From Ignavibacteria bacterium (GTDB lineage: Bacteria > Bacteroidota > Ignavibacteria > Ignavibacteriales > Melioribacteraceae), in assembly GCA_003233295.1 (NCBI GenBank), contig QILJ01000278.1, positions 1 through 20,120 on the forward strand: a stretch of DNA of 20,120 nucleotides, read 5' to 3'. Under the pieces are notes generated by a model that worked only from the letters and a program-made list of their open reading frames with translations, did no database searches and was not told where the DNA came from. This document shows positions 7,622-15,835 of this stretch, one piece after another. The position numbers were made by a program, and so were the translations under genes. Each line of letters begins with the position of its first letter. Within the stretch, counting starts at the first letter, position 1.

Positions 7622-8755
7622 ATGGAGGAGACTTCAAAGCCAAAGATACTTCTAGTAGAAGACGAGCAGAACATTGCTCGGCTTTTTAAATTCAATCTTA
7701 CTAAAGCTGGTTATCAAGTTGAACATGCTTCTGATGGTGAAGAGGGATTTGAAAAAGTCAAATCATTCAAACCTGATCTGATCATTAGCGATATTATGAT
7801 GCCTAAGGTTGACGGATTTGAATTTCGTAAAATGCTGGTATCCGACGAAAAGTTAAAATCAATTCCGTTTATTTTTCTTACGGCAAAAACCTCAGAGGAA
7901 GATATACTGCAAGGTTATAATTATGACATTCAAGAATATATAGTCAAAACTTCAAGTCCTAAAATAATATTAGCTAAACTTAAAGCAATTCTGAAAAGCA
8001 GTGAAGATCAGAAAAACCGTGGTGAGATGGAAGTTCAAGCAGCGGCAGAAACACTTGGAGCAACGGTTGTACCCGAAAAATTCCCTGTATTTAAGGGATA
8101 TACTATTGAACATTGGCATGTCCCTTTTAAAAAAGTTCCGGGTGGAGATTTTATTGATTATGTACAGATCGATGATGACAACCTTGCTGTTGTGCTTGGA
8201 GATGTAATGGGTAAAAAATGGGGAGCGTGGTATTTTGCCGTTGCGTATGCCGGTTATGTCAGAAGCGCTATCCGGTTTGCTCTGCAGAGCAAAGAAGAAC
8301 TAACTGCCAGTAAAATTGTACATCGTGTAAATGAATCGGTTTATTTTGATGAAAGAATTTCGGAAGTTTTTATTACACTTTCGATAATAATAATAAATAA
8401 GAAAAAGAACAAGATCAATTACTGCGGGGCTGGAGATCTTCCGATTTTTCATTTTTCAAACGGGAGTGTAAAAGTTATTAAATCTAAAGGGCTATTACTT
8501 GGCTTTTCAATGGAGAACAAATATGTTGATGAAGAAATACAGTTATCAAAGGAAGACGAAGTTTATATGTTGACCGATGGTATTCTTGAATCGAGAGATT
8601 ATAATGGAATTCCGATTGAATCCATGGGTTTTATTAAGATAATTCAGGAAAAAGGCGAAGGCGACATTCTTAGTAATATTAAATCAAAAGTAATGAATAT
8701 TACCGAAGGTCATTTTGATGATGATGTCAGTGTGATCTGTATTAAAGTTAACTAA
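7622..8755 (+). CDS. Response regulator with PP2C (RsbU/SpoIIE-type) phosphatase output
   Basis: A 377-residue two-domain regulator. The receiver domain (1-125) has LVEDE, phosphoacceptor D57 in ISDIMMPK and K109 in KTS, where KP is usual. The C-terminal PP2C/SpoIIE-type phosphatase has metal-ligand motifs GGDF (D176), GDVMGK (D194), TDG (D319) and DDDVS (D367/368). The segment after GDVMGK reads KWGAW instead of the common GVPAA. Proteins of this design dephosphorylate STAS-domain anti-anti-sigma factors and so release an alternative sigma factor. No STAS protein or RsbW-like kinase is encoded in this window, so its substrate must lie elsewhere. The ATG at 7622 is preceded by AAGGGG. It ends in a convergent overlap with the DUF4922 gene. 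Confidence 0.93.
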   Translation: MEETSKPKILLVEDEQNIARLFKFNLTKAGYQVEHASDGEEGFEKVKSFKPDLIISDIMMPKVDGFEFRKMLVSDEKLKSIPFIFLTAKTSEEDILQGYNYDIQEYIVKTSSPKIILAKLKAILKSSEDQKNRGEMEVQAAAETLGATVVPEKFPVFKGYTIEHWHVPFKKVPGGDFIDYVQIDDDNLAVVLGDVMGKKWGAWYFAVAYAGYVRSAIRFALQSKEELTASKIVHRVNESVYFDERISEVFITLSIIIINKKKNKINYCGAGDLPIFHFSNGSVKVIKSKGLLLGFSMENKYVDEEIQLSKEDEVYMLTDGILESRDYNGIPIESMGFIKIIQEKGEGDILSNIKSKVMNITEGHFDDDVSVICIKVN

Positions 8756-9755
8756 ACTTTTTTCCTGGCAGCCGAAGCAGAATATTCTTCCCCGATCCTT
8801 TCAAACAAATCTTCTGAAATTGTAGTCTGAGTAAATATATCTTTAATATTGTCTTTTGTAATTTTGTTAAAGTCTTCCTCTCTCGGTGTGATCAGTTGTC
8901 CTCCGAAATCTACCGCTGCAGGGCTTATCAACATTCTATTTTCATCCTCGAGAAAATATTGCAACGGACGATGTTTCGCTCTTGGAAAAATCAGGACTTT
9001 CCAAGTATTATTATACAGCGCAATTATGTTCATCATCGGCTCACCGGGAGAATCTGTTTTGCTTTGTATTATCTTAAACAAAGTCCTAAACTGTGAAATC
9101 ACTTTTCCTTTGTGGCTACTTTCTATCAAAAAAACATTTCTTAAATAATTGCTGGTTCCATAAACGAAAAGATCATTTTCTTCATATAGCAGCTTACTTT
9201 TCCCAGTGATAATGTTTTCTAATTCTGTTTCGATCGGCATCACGTTATTTGTGCATGCCTGAAAATGAAGGTGATCCGGCGCAGATGCTCCACATTTAGG
9301 TCCATTATAAAACACTGAGAAATACTGTCCAAGATCTTTTGCGGAAAACTGAGAGCGATCTGCTGAGGCTGATGTTTTATGGTTGGTATTGTAAAATGCT
9401 CTTCAAATATTGGGAAAGGATTAACAAGAATTAAATATTCGTTGTTATATAGAATGCCTTTCTGTTCAACTGGAAGATTATCAACACACAAAAAACAAAG
9501 TCTATTTTCAATTGATTTGGCATCGACTTTCGCAGAGGAAGATACAATTCTGCCTGGATTGAATTGAACTACGATTTTAAAATTATCGAACACAAAAACT
9601 TTCTTTTCAATTTTTTCGAGATTAGAATAATTCTTTCTTACCAAATCCCAACTGTCTTTCTGATGTGTAATCAGAGCCTTTGCTTTATCAGCATATGTGT
9701 TCCCGGATAAATAGTTGGCAAGAATTTTTTCGTCAATTATTTTTGTTTTATCCAT
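8752..9755 (-). CDS. DUF4922-like protein (HIT/GalT-superfamily), frameshifted
   Basis: Two overlapping frames make one gene of about 334 residues. The first (from 9755) has CFLCVDNLP (C87, C90) and NPFPIFEEHFTIPTIKH. It stays family-like to about residue 130, near base 9368, then drifts. The second frame reads SAKDLGQYFSVFYNGPKCG and then ASAPDHLHFQA, a HIT/GalT-like His-x-His-x-Gln motif, and runs to 8752. The break lies somewhere in about 9333-9370 and equals one missing base or two extra. The HxHxQ motif and overall pattern match DUF4922 proteins as I know them; relatives in the superfamily transfer or phosphorolyse nucleotidyl-sugars. The substrate is unknown. The ATG overlaps the glycosyltransferase stop by 8 bases (ATGGATAA), so the two are coupled. 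The stop overlaps the convergent PP2C gene. Confidence 0.8.
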
Positions 9756-11217
9756 TTGTTCTGTTCAGTTTTTGTCTTGCCAAAACCTCAAAAGTTCGTA
9801 TTCTATCTTTATAAGTGTTGTGATGATTCGTTTTGCTGATGTCCAAAGCAGCATCAGAGTTTCCTTCCCATCTGCGGCACAGATAAATTGAAGTATAAAT
9901 TCTTCCAATCTGATAGTTGCGTGATAAAGCTAGTCCTACAGCATAATCTTCACCGTAGCTGACATTAGGGATTTTAATTTTACGCAGAAGAGGTGTATAA
10001 AATGCTCTAGGTGCTCCAAGACCATTGATCCTGAGTGCGTTGTTTCTACCGTTTTCCGGCGTCCATTCCTTGTGGTCAATAAGTCCGGGGGGAATCTCGT
10101 TCAATTCAAAATCTGTGATCTTATATGAGCCGATAACCATTGCGCATTTTTCCTCATGGAATTTATCAACAATAGCTTGAAGAGTATTTTCGTCTGCGTA
10201 AATATCATCGCTATCCAACTGGGCGGAAAACTTACCGCAATACTTACTATGCACTGCTTCATTCCAGCATCCGCCGATTCCCAAGTCTTTACGCTCCGGG
10301 ATTAAGTGAATAAGTCTGCCGTCATGCTCGGCAATTTCTTTTAGCTTTTCAGTTGTTCCGTCATCAGAATAATTATCAACAACAATTAGGTTAAATTTAA
10401 AATCTGTTTTCTGTTTTAGGACAGATTCAACAGCGTCGATAATTGTGCTTACGCGGTTTTTAACGGGGATTATCACACTTGCCTCGTTTTCAAAATCTTC
10501 TTCGTCCAGCTCGATCTGTTTGAAATTAGGTGAAAGATATGCCCCAATATCTTTCAAATGCTGAGTAACAGCCTGCTCCATTTCAATTTGAACTTCACGG
10601 TTTTTAGGATCAACATAATCAAACTGTTTTGATTCTGATTTTCTTAAATCCGACTCAACAGACGTATACAAAGATTCGGGAATTCTTACAATAGGATAAT
10701 CTTGAGAAACACGTAATCTCAAATTATAAAATCCGGCAGAGTTAAAGTCTTGCTGATTATTGCTGACAGATCTTTTTATTGCATCGGTTTTATAAAAAAA
10801 GATATGTCCAAAATTAAAATCGTCTCGTAAACTGCCAAGCTGCAGATCAATTACCGGATGCGGGATAGCTTTGCCATTCTTCTTTTCGTAATAATCTGAG
10901 TAAACCAATCCGGCATCAGTGTTTTCGGCAACATCTCTAAATCTTTCCAAAGCGAACTGTCCGAAATCTATAAGATCATCCTGAGTTAAAATCATAGTGT
11001 ATTCCGTATCGGAATTCTCAGAGATCAACTCAACGGTTTTGGTTGAGAAAAATGATTTTGTATATAATACTTCACAGCTCTTTATCGGCGGAAGAGTTTC
11101 ATCGGTAACAACTAAAACCACGTTATTTATTACAGAACTTGCTAACAGGTTATCAACTGTTTGTGAAGTATGTTTAAACCCGTTGTATGGAATAAATGCT
11201 GTTATATCCCTATTCAT
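9748..11217 (-). CDS. Glycosyltransferase with two GT-A (family 2-like) domains
   Basis: A 489-residue protein. The first domain (about 1-200) is GT-A-like but divergent: it has FIPYNG at the start and TQDD (78-81) where a DxD motif would sit. The second domain (about 245-450) is a clear family 2 glycosyltransferase with VIIPVKNRVSTI, VVDNYSDDGT and the nucleotide-sugar/metal motif LDSDD (334-338), then a late YGEDYAVG and CRRWEGNSD. There is no membrane segment, so it is cytoplasmic or peripheral. A second activity for domain 1 cannot be assumed. A good Shine-Dalgarno sequence (AGAGGAC) precedes the ATG. It is the first gene of a two-gene operon with the DUF4922-like gene, which suggests a shared sugar-nucleotide substrate; this is inference. 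Confidence 0.9.
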   Translation of the reverse strand: MNRDITAFIPYNGFKHTSQTVDNLLASSVINNVVLVVTDETLPPIKSCEVLYTKSFFSTKTVELISENSDTEYTMILTQDDLIDFGQFALERFRDVAENTDAGLVYSDYYEKKNGKAIPHPVIDLQLGSLRDDFNFGHIFFYKTDAIKRSVSNNQQDFNSAGFYNLRLRVSQDYPIVRIPESLYTSVESDLRKSESKQFDYVDPKNREVQIEMEQAVTQHLKDIGAYLSPNFKQIELDEEDFENEASVIIPVKNRVSTIIDAVESVLKQKTDFKFNLIVVDNYSDDGTTEKLKEIAEHDGRLIHLIPERKDLGIGGCWNEAVHSKYCGKFSAQLDSDDIYADENTLQAIVDKFHEEKCAMVIGSYKITDFELNEIPPGLIDHKEWTPENGRNNALRINGLGAPRAFYTPLLRKIKIPNVSYGEDYAVGLALSRNYQIGRIYTSIYLCRRWEGNSDAALDISKTNHHNTYKDRIRTFEVLARQKLNRTNG

Positions 11218-11285
11218 TTTGTCCTCTGACTAAATTAAAATTAAAAAAAGAAAGTTATGAAAAATAGATTTAAATGATGAGAATA

Positions 11286-13253
11286 TTAGAACTCAAAATT
11301 TACTCCTAACGTAAATTGTCGTCCTGCTTCCGGCAGCCCCCATTGAGTATAATAAAGTTCATCAAAAATATTATTAACTCTCCCGTAAAATTGAAAGGTT
11401 TTGTCTCGAGTTAAATGCAGATAATAGGTCAATCTAAAATTTATTAAATAATAGGAAGGAAGTTTTCTAAAGTAGTCATAACCCTCTTGATAACCGAACT
11501 CATTCTGAATGATAGTAGCCTCAAACAACGCTGACAAATCTTTAGCAAAAGAATAATTAATATAAACACTGCTGATCAATGTTGGTTTATATTCTAGTGT
11601 ATCAGTGTACTTGCCCGTATCGTTATTTTTTGCGTACGATCTAATAAATGAGAATTGAAATCCGGCATCTACCTTGCGTGTAATGGAATAATTTGACTGC
11701 AATTCAAACCCATAAGATTGAATGCCGGCTTTATTCACTCTCATGAATTTTTTCCCATCATCAATGTGAATAACTTCCCTCACAATCCCATCTTCAAGGT
11801 AATTCAAGAATATATTGGCGTAAAGATGTCCTTGAGGGAACGTAAACTGCAAACCCAATTCACTGTCGTAAGCTGTTTCTGCCTTTAGATCGGGGTTTAT
11901 AATAAACCGTCCCAATCCTGTTGAATAAGATTCACGCATTGAGGGAAAGCGAGATTTTTTACCCAAATTAAGCTGAAGCGAAAGACTTTTCAAAAACAAA
12001 TACTTGGTCGTTAAGTTCAAACCCAGGGCGGTTAAACTGTGATTACTTTCAAAAGTTCCTGTTTTAGGTGAAGCGCTTCCGTCAAGACTTGCACCTAGTA
12101 TTGCGGTAAATCGACTAGTAAGAAATTCATATTCAACACCTGCGCTGTATACATTTTGAACATATTTGATTTCCTGAAAATCGTTTGCCAAAAACTTCTC
12201 CTTGTGAGTAGTATTGTATCCACTGAAGGAAAATCTTAAAATTGAACTGCCGCCGACAAAAGTTGTATAAATCAGTTTACCATATAGAACAAGATCATTG
12301 TCCTTTTCAATATTAGAAATTACAGAATAAGATTGGTCTGCAAATTGGTTGATCTGCATTTTAAAATTATAAACATTAAAAACATAATCAAGAAATGAAT
12401 TTTTGTTAGAACTGAGAGAATGCTTGCCGAAAACATTAACCCCTATCTTGTTCCACACAGGATACTGCCAGTATCTCGGCTTTTTAACATCTATCTCGGG
12501 AGGAACTCCTTTGTCTGAATTCAAATATTGAAATGATACATGTACATTGGATAATTTTTGATAGTCATATTTGATCTTAGCAAAAAGCCCATCTGTCAGC
12601 TGGTAACTGTTGATACGTTGTTTAGATGGGTTTTCAATTGAGCTAAAATCTTTGGGCAAAATATATGAATCTTTGTTATAATGTGAGGCGGAAAAAAGAA
12701 AAGAGATGTTATTTATCTTTTGCCCGAGGGTAAGAGAAAGTTTCCTCTGGTTAAAATCACCGAACTGCGCAGACACATTCCCTGAAAGTTTAGAGGTCTG
12801 ATAATTTTTTGAAGTACCAATAATCACGCCGGCAACATTATTGGCTCCGTAGATAACAGAAGGAATTCCTTTAATGATTTTCAGTTCGGAGATAGATGCG
12901 GTCGGTAAAAGACTAAGATCAATTCTGTTATCCCAAGGAATATTTAAATAGGCTCCATCAAAAAAGAGTCCGAGTTGTCGTTCATTTGAACCTCTGATAT
13001 AAAACAAACTTTCACCACGTGAATTTGTCTGCGGTTTTATAGACGGCATAAAATAACCGGTTTCAAAAACCGATCTGCCGTCGAATTGTGTGAGAAATTT
13101 TTGATCAAACTTTATGGTTGGCTTCGGTTCAATGGTAATACCGCTTTCAACGGTAATCTCTTCAAGATTGTACGTCTTAACAGTATCCTTTTGTTGAGCA
13201 AAAAGAAGAGAGCTAAATAAAAATAAAATCACAGAATATTGCTTAAACAGCAC
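11286..13253 (-). CDS. TonB-dependent outer-membrane receptor
   Basis: A 655-residue gated outer-membrane transporter. A signal peptide (SVILFLFSSLLFA, cleavage near residue 19) is followed by a TonB-box-like EEITVE (31-36). The plug domain (about 45-150) contains SLFYIRGSNERQLGLFFDGA and GIPSVIYGANNVAGVI. The rest is a beta-barrel with alternating aromatic strands, closing with ANLRTYY-like late strands and a terminal Phe (LGVNFEF), as in BAM substrates. The size fits siderophore, cobalamin or metal receptors and not the larger SusC type; the ligand is not predictable, and no SusD, ABC transporter or Fur-like site is nearby. The start is non-ATG (GTG). It is divergent from the lamB remnant across about 124 bases. 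Confidence 0.93.
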   Translation of the reverse strand: MLFKQYSVILFLFSSLLFAQQKDTVKTYNLEEITVESGITIEPKPTIKFDQKFLTQFDGRSVFETGYFMPSIKPQTNSRGESLFYIRGSNERQLGLFFDGAYLNIPWDNRIDLSLLPTASISELKIIKGIPSVIYGANNVAGVIIGTSKNYQTSKLSGNVSAQFGDFNQRKLSLTLGQKINNISFLFSASHYNKDSYILPKDFSSIENPSKQRINSYQLTDGLFAKIKYDYQKLSNVHVSFQYLNSDKGVPPEIDVKKPRYWQYPVWNKIGVNVFGKHSLSSNKNSFLDYVFNVYNFKMQINQFADQSYSVISNIEKDNDLVLYGKLIYTTFVGGSSILRFSFSGYNTTHKEKFLANDFQEIKYVQNVYSAGVEYEFLTSRFTAILGASLDGSASPKTGTFESNHSLTALGLNLTTKYLFLKSLSLQLNLGKKSRFPSMRESYSTGLGRFIINPDLKAETAYDSELGLQFTFPQGHLYANIFLNYLEDGIVREVIHIDDGKKFMRVNKAGIQSYGFELQSNYSITRKVDAGFQFSFIRSYAKNNDTGKYTDTLEYKPTLISSVYINYSFAKDLSALFEATIIQNEFGYQEGYDYFRKLPSYYLINFRLTYYLHLTRDKTFQFYGRVNNIFDELYYTQWGLPEAGRQFTLGVNFEF

Positions 13254-13377
13254 TTGCTCGATCCTTAAACTTAAATATTTCAGATGCTAATTTAATTAAA
13301 GTTATTAAGAATTGTAGTTAGTATATTTTTTATGAAATATTTCTTATTTTTCACATTGATAACTTAAAAATTAACTT

Positions 13378-13940
13378 GTGAGGGAAGTTATTTTAACTTT
13401 CATAAAAGCCAATAATCGTTATATCTTGCTCCTTTTTTTTATTCTAATCATCTCAGATATTTCATATGCTCAGAATTATGAAAACTTCGGATTTTACGGT
13501 TACTTCAGATCCGGGTGGTATTTATAATCCGGATGAAATAAAAAGGTTAAGAGTAATCAATGATTTTTTGGTGAACCTTAGTTACAAGTTTTCTTTGCAG
13601 AGTTCTATCGTTTATCAAGATCTCAATAATGGTTTGGCTTCAAACAGTAACTTTAAATGGTTCTCTTTTGGACTGCGCCCCATTTGGCATTTCAACAAGT
13701 ATTTTTCTCTTGCAATGGAATTACACAAAACAGGAAGGAGTGGATAGCGGATCATTAATTAAAATCACTTTAGCTCCGCAAATTACTCCGAGGAATACGG
13801 TTATGAGCCGCCCTGCACTGAGAGTTTTCGTTACTTATGCTTTCTGGTCTGATTCGTTTGTCGGACAAATATCCCCGCTTTCCTACGGTAACCAAAAAGA
13901 CGGATTAACTTTCGGTATTCAAGCCGAAACCTGGTGGTAA
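13378..13940 (+). pseudogene. lamB: LamB-type maltoporin remnant: internal deletion and frameshift
   Basis: Three frames together give both ends of a LamB-family sugar porin. Frame 1, from a GTG at 13378, encodes a signal peptide (RYILLLFFILIISDISYA) and the mature start QNYENFGFYGYFRSG, which matches the LamB N-terminus (FHGYARSG). It stops at 13527. Frame 2 (from about 13508 to 13747) gives RLRVINDFLVNLSYKFSL and FKWFSFGLRPIWHFNKY, which belong to the C-terminal third of LamB. Frame 3 (from about 13720) gives YTKQEGVDSGSLIKITLAPQ, SRPALRVFVTYAFW and the terminal DGLTFGIQAETWW. The whole remnant is about 188 codons, against more than 400 in the family, so the middle of the barrel is missing, with a second shift near 13715-13735. 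Frame positions at these joins come from my own reading. It cannot make a porin as it stands. Confidence 0.8.
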
Positions 13941-14020
13941 AAATTGTGGTAACAAACTATTGATAATAAGTTTTAACAAGAATTAATTTATCCTCCGAGT
14001 TTTTGTCATCAATAACATCT

Positions 14021-14050
14021 TTTGAATTCAGCTTCTCTTTAATTATTTTG
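14021..14050 (+). promoter_or_regulatory. Possible Bacteroidetes-like promoter of proS
   Basis: TTTG at 14021-14024 and a TTATTTTG ending at 14050 resemble the -33 TTTG and -7 TAnnTTTG elements of Bacteroidetes primary sigma factor promoters, though the second element is not exact. Transcription would begin about 25-30 bases before the proS ATG at 14082. AT-richness makes chance matches easy, so this is weak. Confidence 0.22.
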
Positions 14051-14081
14051 CACCTTAATTTTAAATAAATAAAGAAGCATA

Positions 14082-15782
14082 ATGAGAATAAGCAAAACAG
14101 TTATCCCTACAATGAAAGAAGTGCCTGCAGATGCGGTAATTCCAAGTCACATTTTAATGCTTAGAGCGGGAATGATAAGAATGCTTTCGGCAGGAATTTA
14201 TTCTTTTCTCCCTTTGGGCTATAAGATCGTAAAGAAGATCACAGAAATTATCAGAGAAGAAATGGATGCGATAGGAGGGCAGGAGTTTCACTTACCGGCG
14301 CTTAACCCGCGCGAAATTTGGGAAGAGACCAATAGGGTTGAAGCATTCGGGGATACGATGTTTCACGTAACAAACCGCGATTATGTTTTGGCTCCTACTC
14401 ACGAAGAAATAATGACTTATCATGCAAAAGGAATTTTAAAGTCTTATAAAGATCTTCCGCAGATATGGTATCAGATACAGACAAAATTTAGAAACGAACC
14501 ACGACCAAGAAGCGGTGTTATTCGGGGCAGACAGTTCCTAATGAAAGACGCCTACTCGTTTGATGCAAGCTGGGAGGACTTAGATAAGTCGTATGAAAAG
14601 CACGATCAAGCATACAAAAATATTTTTGACAGGTGCGGAATTAAATATTTTGTTGTAGGAGCTTCAAGCGGGGCAATGGGCGGAAGCAAATCGGAAGAGT
14701 TCATGGTAAAATCTGATGCAGGTGAGGATACCGTTGCTTTTTGCGAAAGCTGCGGATATGCCGCTAACGTTGAAGTGGCGGAATCAATTATACCTTCTGT
14801 AGAAAGGCATACCGAAAGCAAAGAGATTTATGAAATCTCGACCCCAAATATTCATAGCATTAACGAACTTTGTGAGTTCTTGGGTATTAACGAAAGAGAA
14901 ACAGCAAAATCGAGAGTATATATTTTCGAAGATGAACCGGTTTTAATTCTTATGTCAGGCAATGACGAAGTGAACGAAACCAAACTGCAGGCAATTTTAG
15001 GCGGCGAGGTTCGTCCGGCACATCCGGAAGAATTAGTTGAAATAACCGGGGCGGAAGCCGGTTCTATTGGTCCTATTGGATTTGAGAAAAGGATAATTGC
15101 CGATAACAGATTGAAAGACGGTAATAATCTATACAGCGGTGCGAACAAAACCGATTATCATATTGGCGGCATTGACTTGAAACGAGATGTACCCAACATA
15201 GAATATCAGGATCTGCGGCTTGTTGAAACAGGGGAAGAGTGTGCAAAATGTGGGGAAGAACTTGAAGTGTTCAAAGCAATCGAGCTCGGACATATCTTCA
15301 AATTAGGCACAAAATATTCGGAAGCATTCGGAGCAAATTTTCTAAATGAGAATGGTCAGGCAAAACCAATTATAATGGGGAGTTACGGAATCGGGGTTGA
15401 ACGCGTGATGGCTTGCTACATTGAACAGAATTATGATGAGAAGGGTATTATTTGGAGGGGTCCGTTAAAACCGTTTGATATTCACCTGATAGGACTGAAT
15501 ATGAAAAAGGAAATTGTCGACACAGAAAGCAATAGAGTTTATAAAGAACTTTTGGCAGAAGGATATGATGTTTTGTTTGACGATAGAAGGGATGCTCAAG
15601 CGGGTTTTAAGTTCAACGATGCTGAGTTGATAGGAATTCCTGTTCAGGTTATTGTCGGTGAAAAGAACATCAAAGAAGGATTGGTCGAAATCAAAAAGAG
15701 AAAATCCGGAGAGAAATTATTGATCGATAAAGAACATTTGCTGGAAGAACTAAAGGAATTAGTGACTGATCGTTTTATTTAG
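14082..15782 (+). CDS. proS: Prolyl-tRNA synthetase, bacterial type with editing domain
   Basis: A 566-residue class II aminoacyl-tRNA synthetase that charges tRNA-Pro with proline, full length for the bacterial (E. coli-like) type. The N-terminal catalytic part has AGMIRMLSAGIYSFLPLG (motif 1 region) and motif 2 TKFRNEPRPRSGVIRGRQF from residue 134. The INS editing domain, which clears alanine mischarged on tRNA-Pro, lies between motifs 2 and 3 at about 225-410, and includes SGNDEVNE and PAHPEELVEITGAEAGSIGP. Motif 3 is GSYGIGVERVMACYIEQNYD near 433-452. A HGTP-type anticodon-binding domain ends the protein (FDDRRDAQAGFKFNDAELIG). The ATG at 14082 begins MRISKTVIPTMKEVPADA, as in the family. 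No close Shine-Dalgarno sequence is visible. It heads the + strand cluster proS-rsmI-nifU-like. Confidence 0.97.
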   Translation: MRISKTVIPTMKEVPADAVIPSHILMLRAGMIRMLSAGIYSFLPLGYKIVKKITEIIREEMDAIGGQEFHLPALNPREIWEETNRVEAFGDTMFHVTNRDYVLAPTHEEIMTYHAKGILKSYKDLPQIWYQIQTKFRNEPRPRSGVIRGRQFLMKDAYSFDASWEDLDKSYEKHDQAYKNIFDRCGIKYFVVGASSGAMGGSKSEEFMVKSDAGEDTVAFCESCGYAANVEVAESIIPSVERHTESKEIYEISTPNIHSINELCEFLGINERETAKSRVYIFEDEPVLILMSGNDEVNETKLQAILGGEVRPAHPEELVEITGAEAGSIGPIGFEKRIIADNRLKDGNNLYSGANKTDYHIGGIDLKRDVPNIEYQDLRLVETGEECAKCGEELEVFKAIELGHIFKLGTKYSEAFGANFLNENGQAKPIIMGSYGIGVERVMACYIEQNYDEKGIIWRGPLKPFDIHLIGLNMKKEIVDTESNRVYKELLAEGYDVLFDDRRDAQAGFKFNDAELIGIPVQVIVGEKNIKEGLVEIKKRKSGEKLLIDKEHLLEELKELVTDRFI

Positions 15783-15835
15783 ATTGATAATAGATAAATT
15801 CAGAAGAATTCTTATTTAATAATTGCCGAGTTTTT

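Noticed and set aside
13941..14081. Gap before proS examined for a tRNA, T-box or small gene
   Set aside because: No tRNA-like cloverleaf, T-box or terminator stem seen; only a weak promoter-like pair of motifs.
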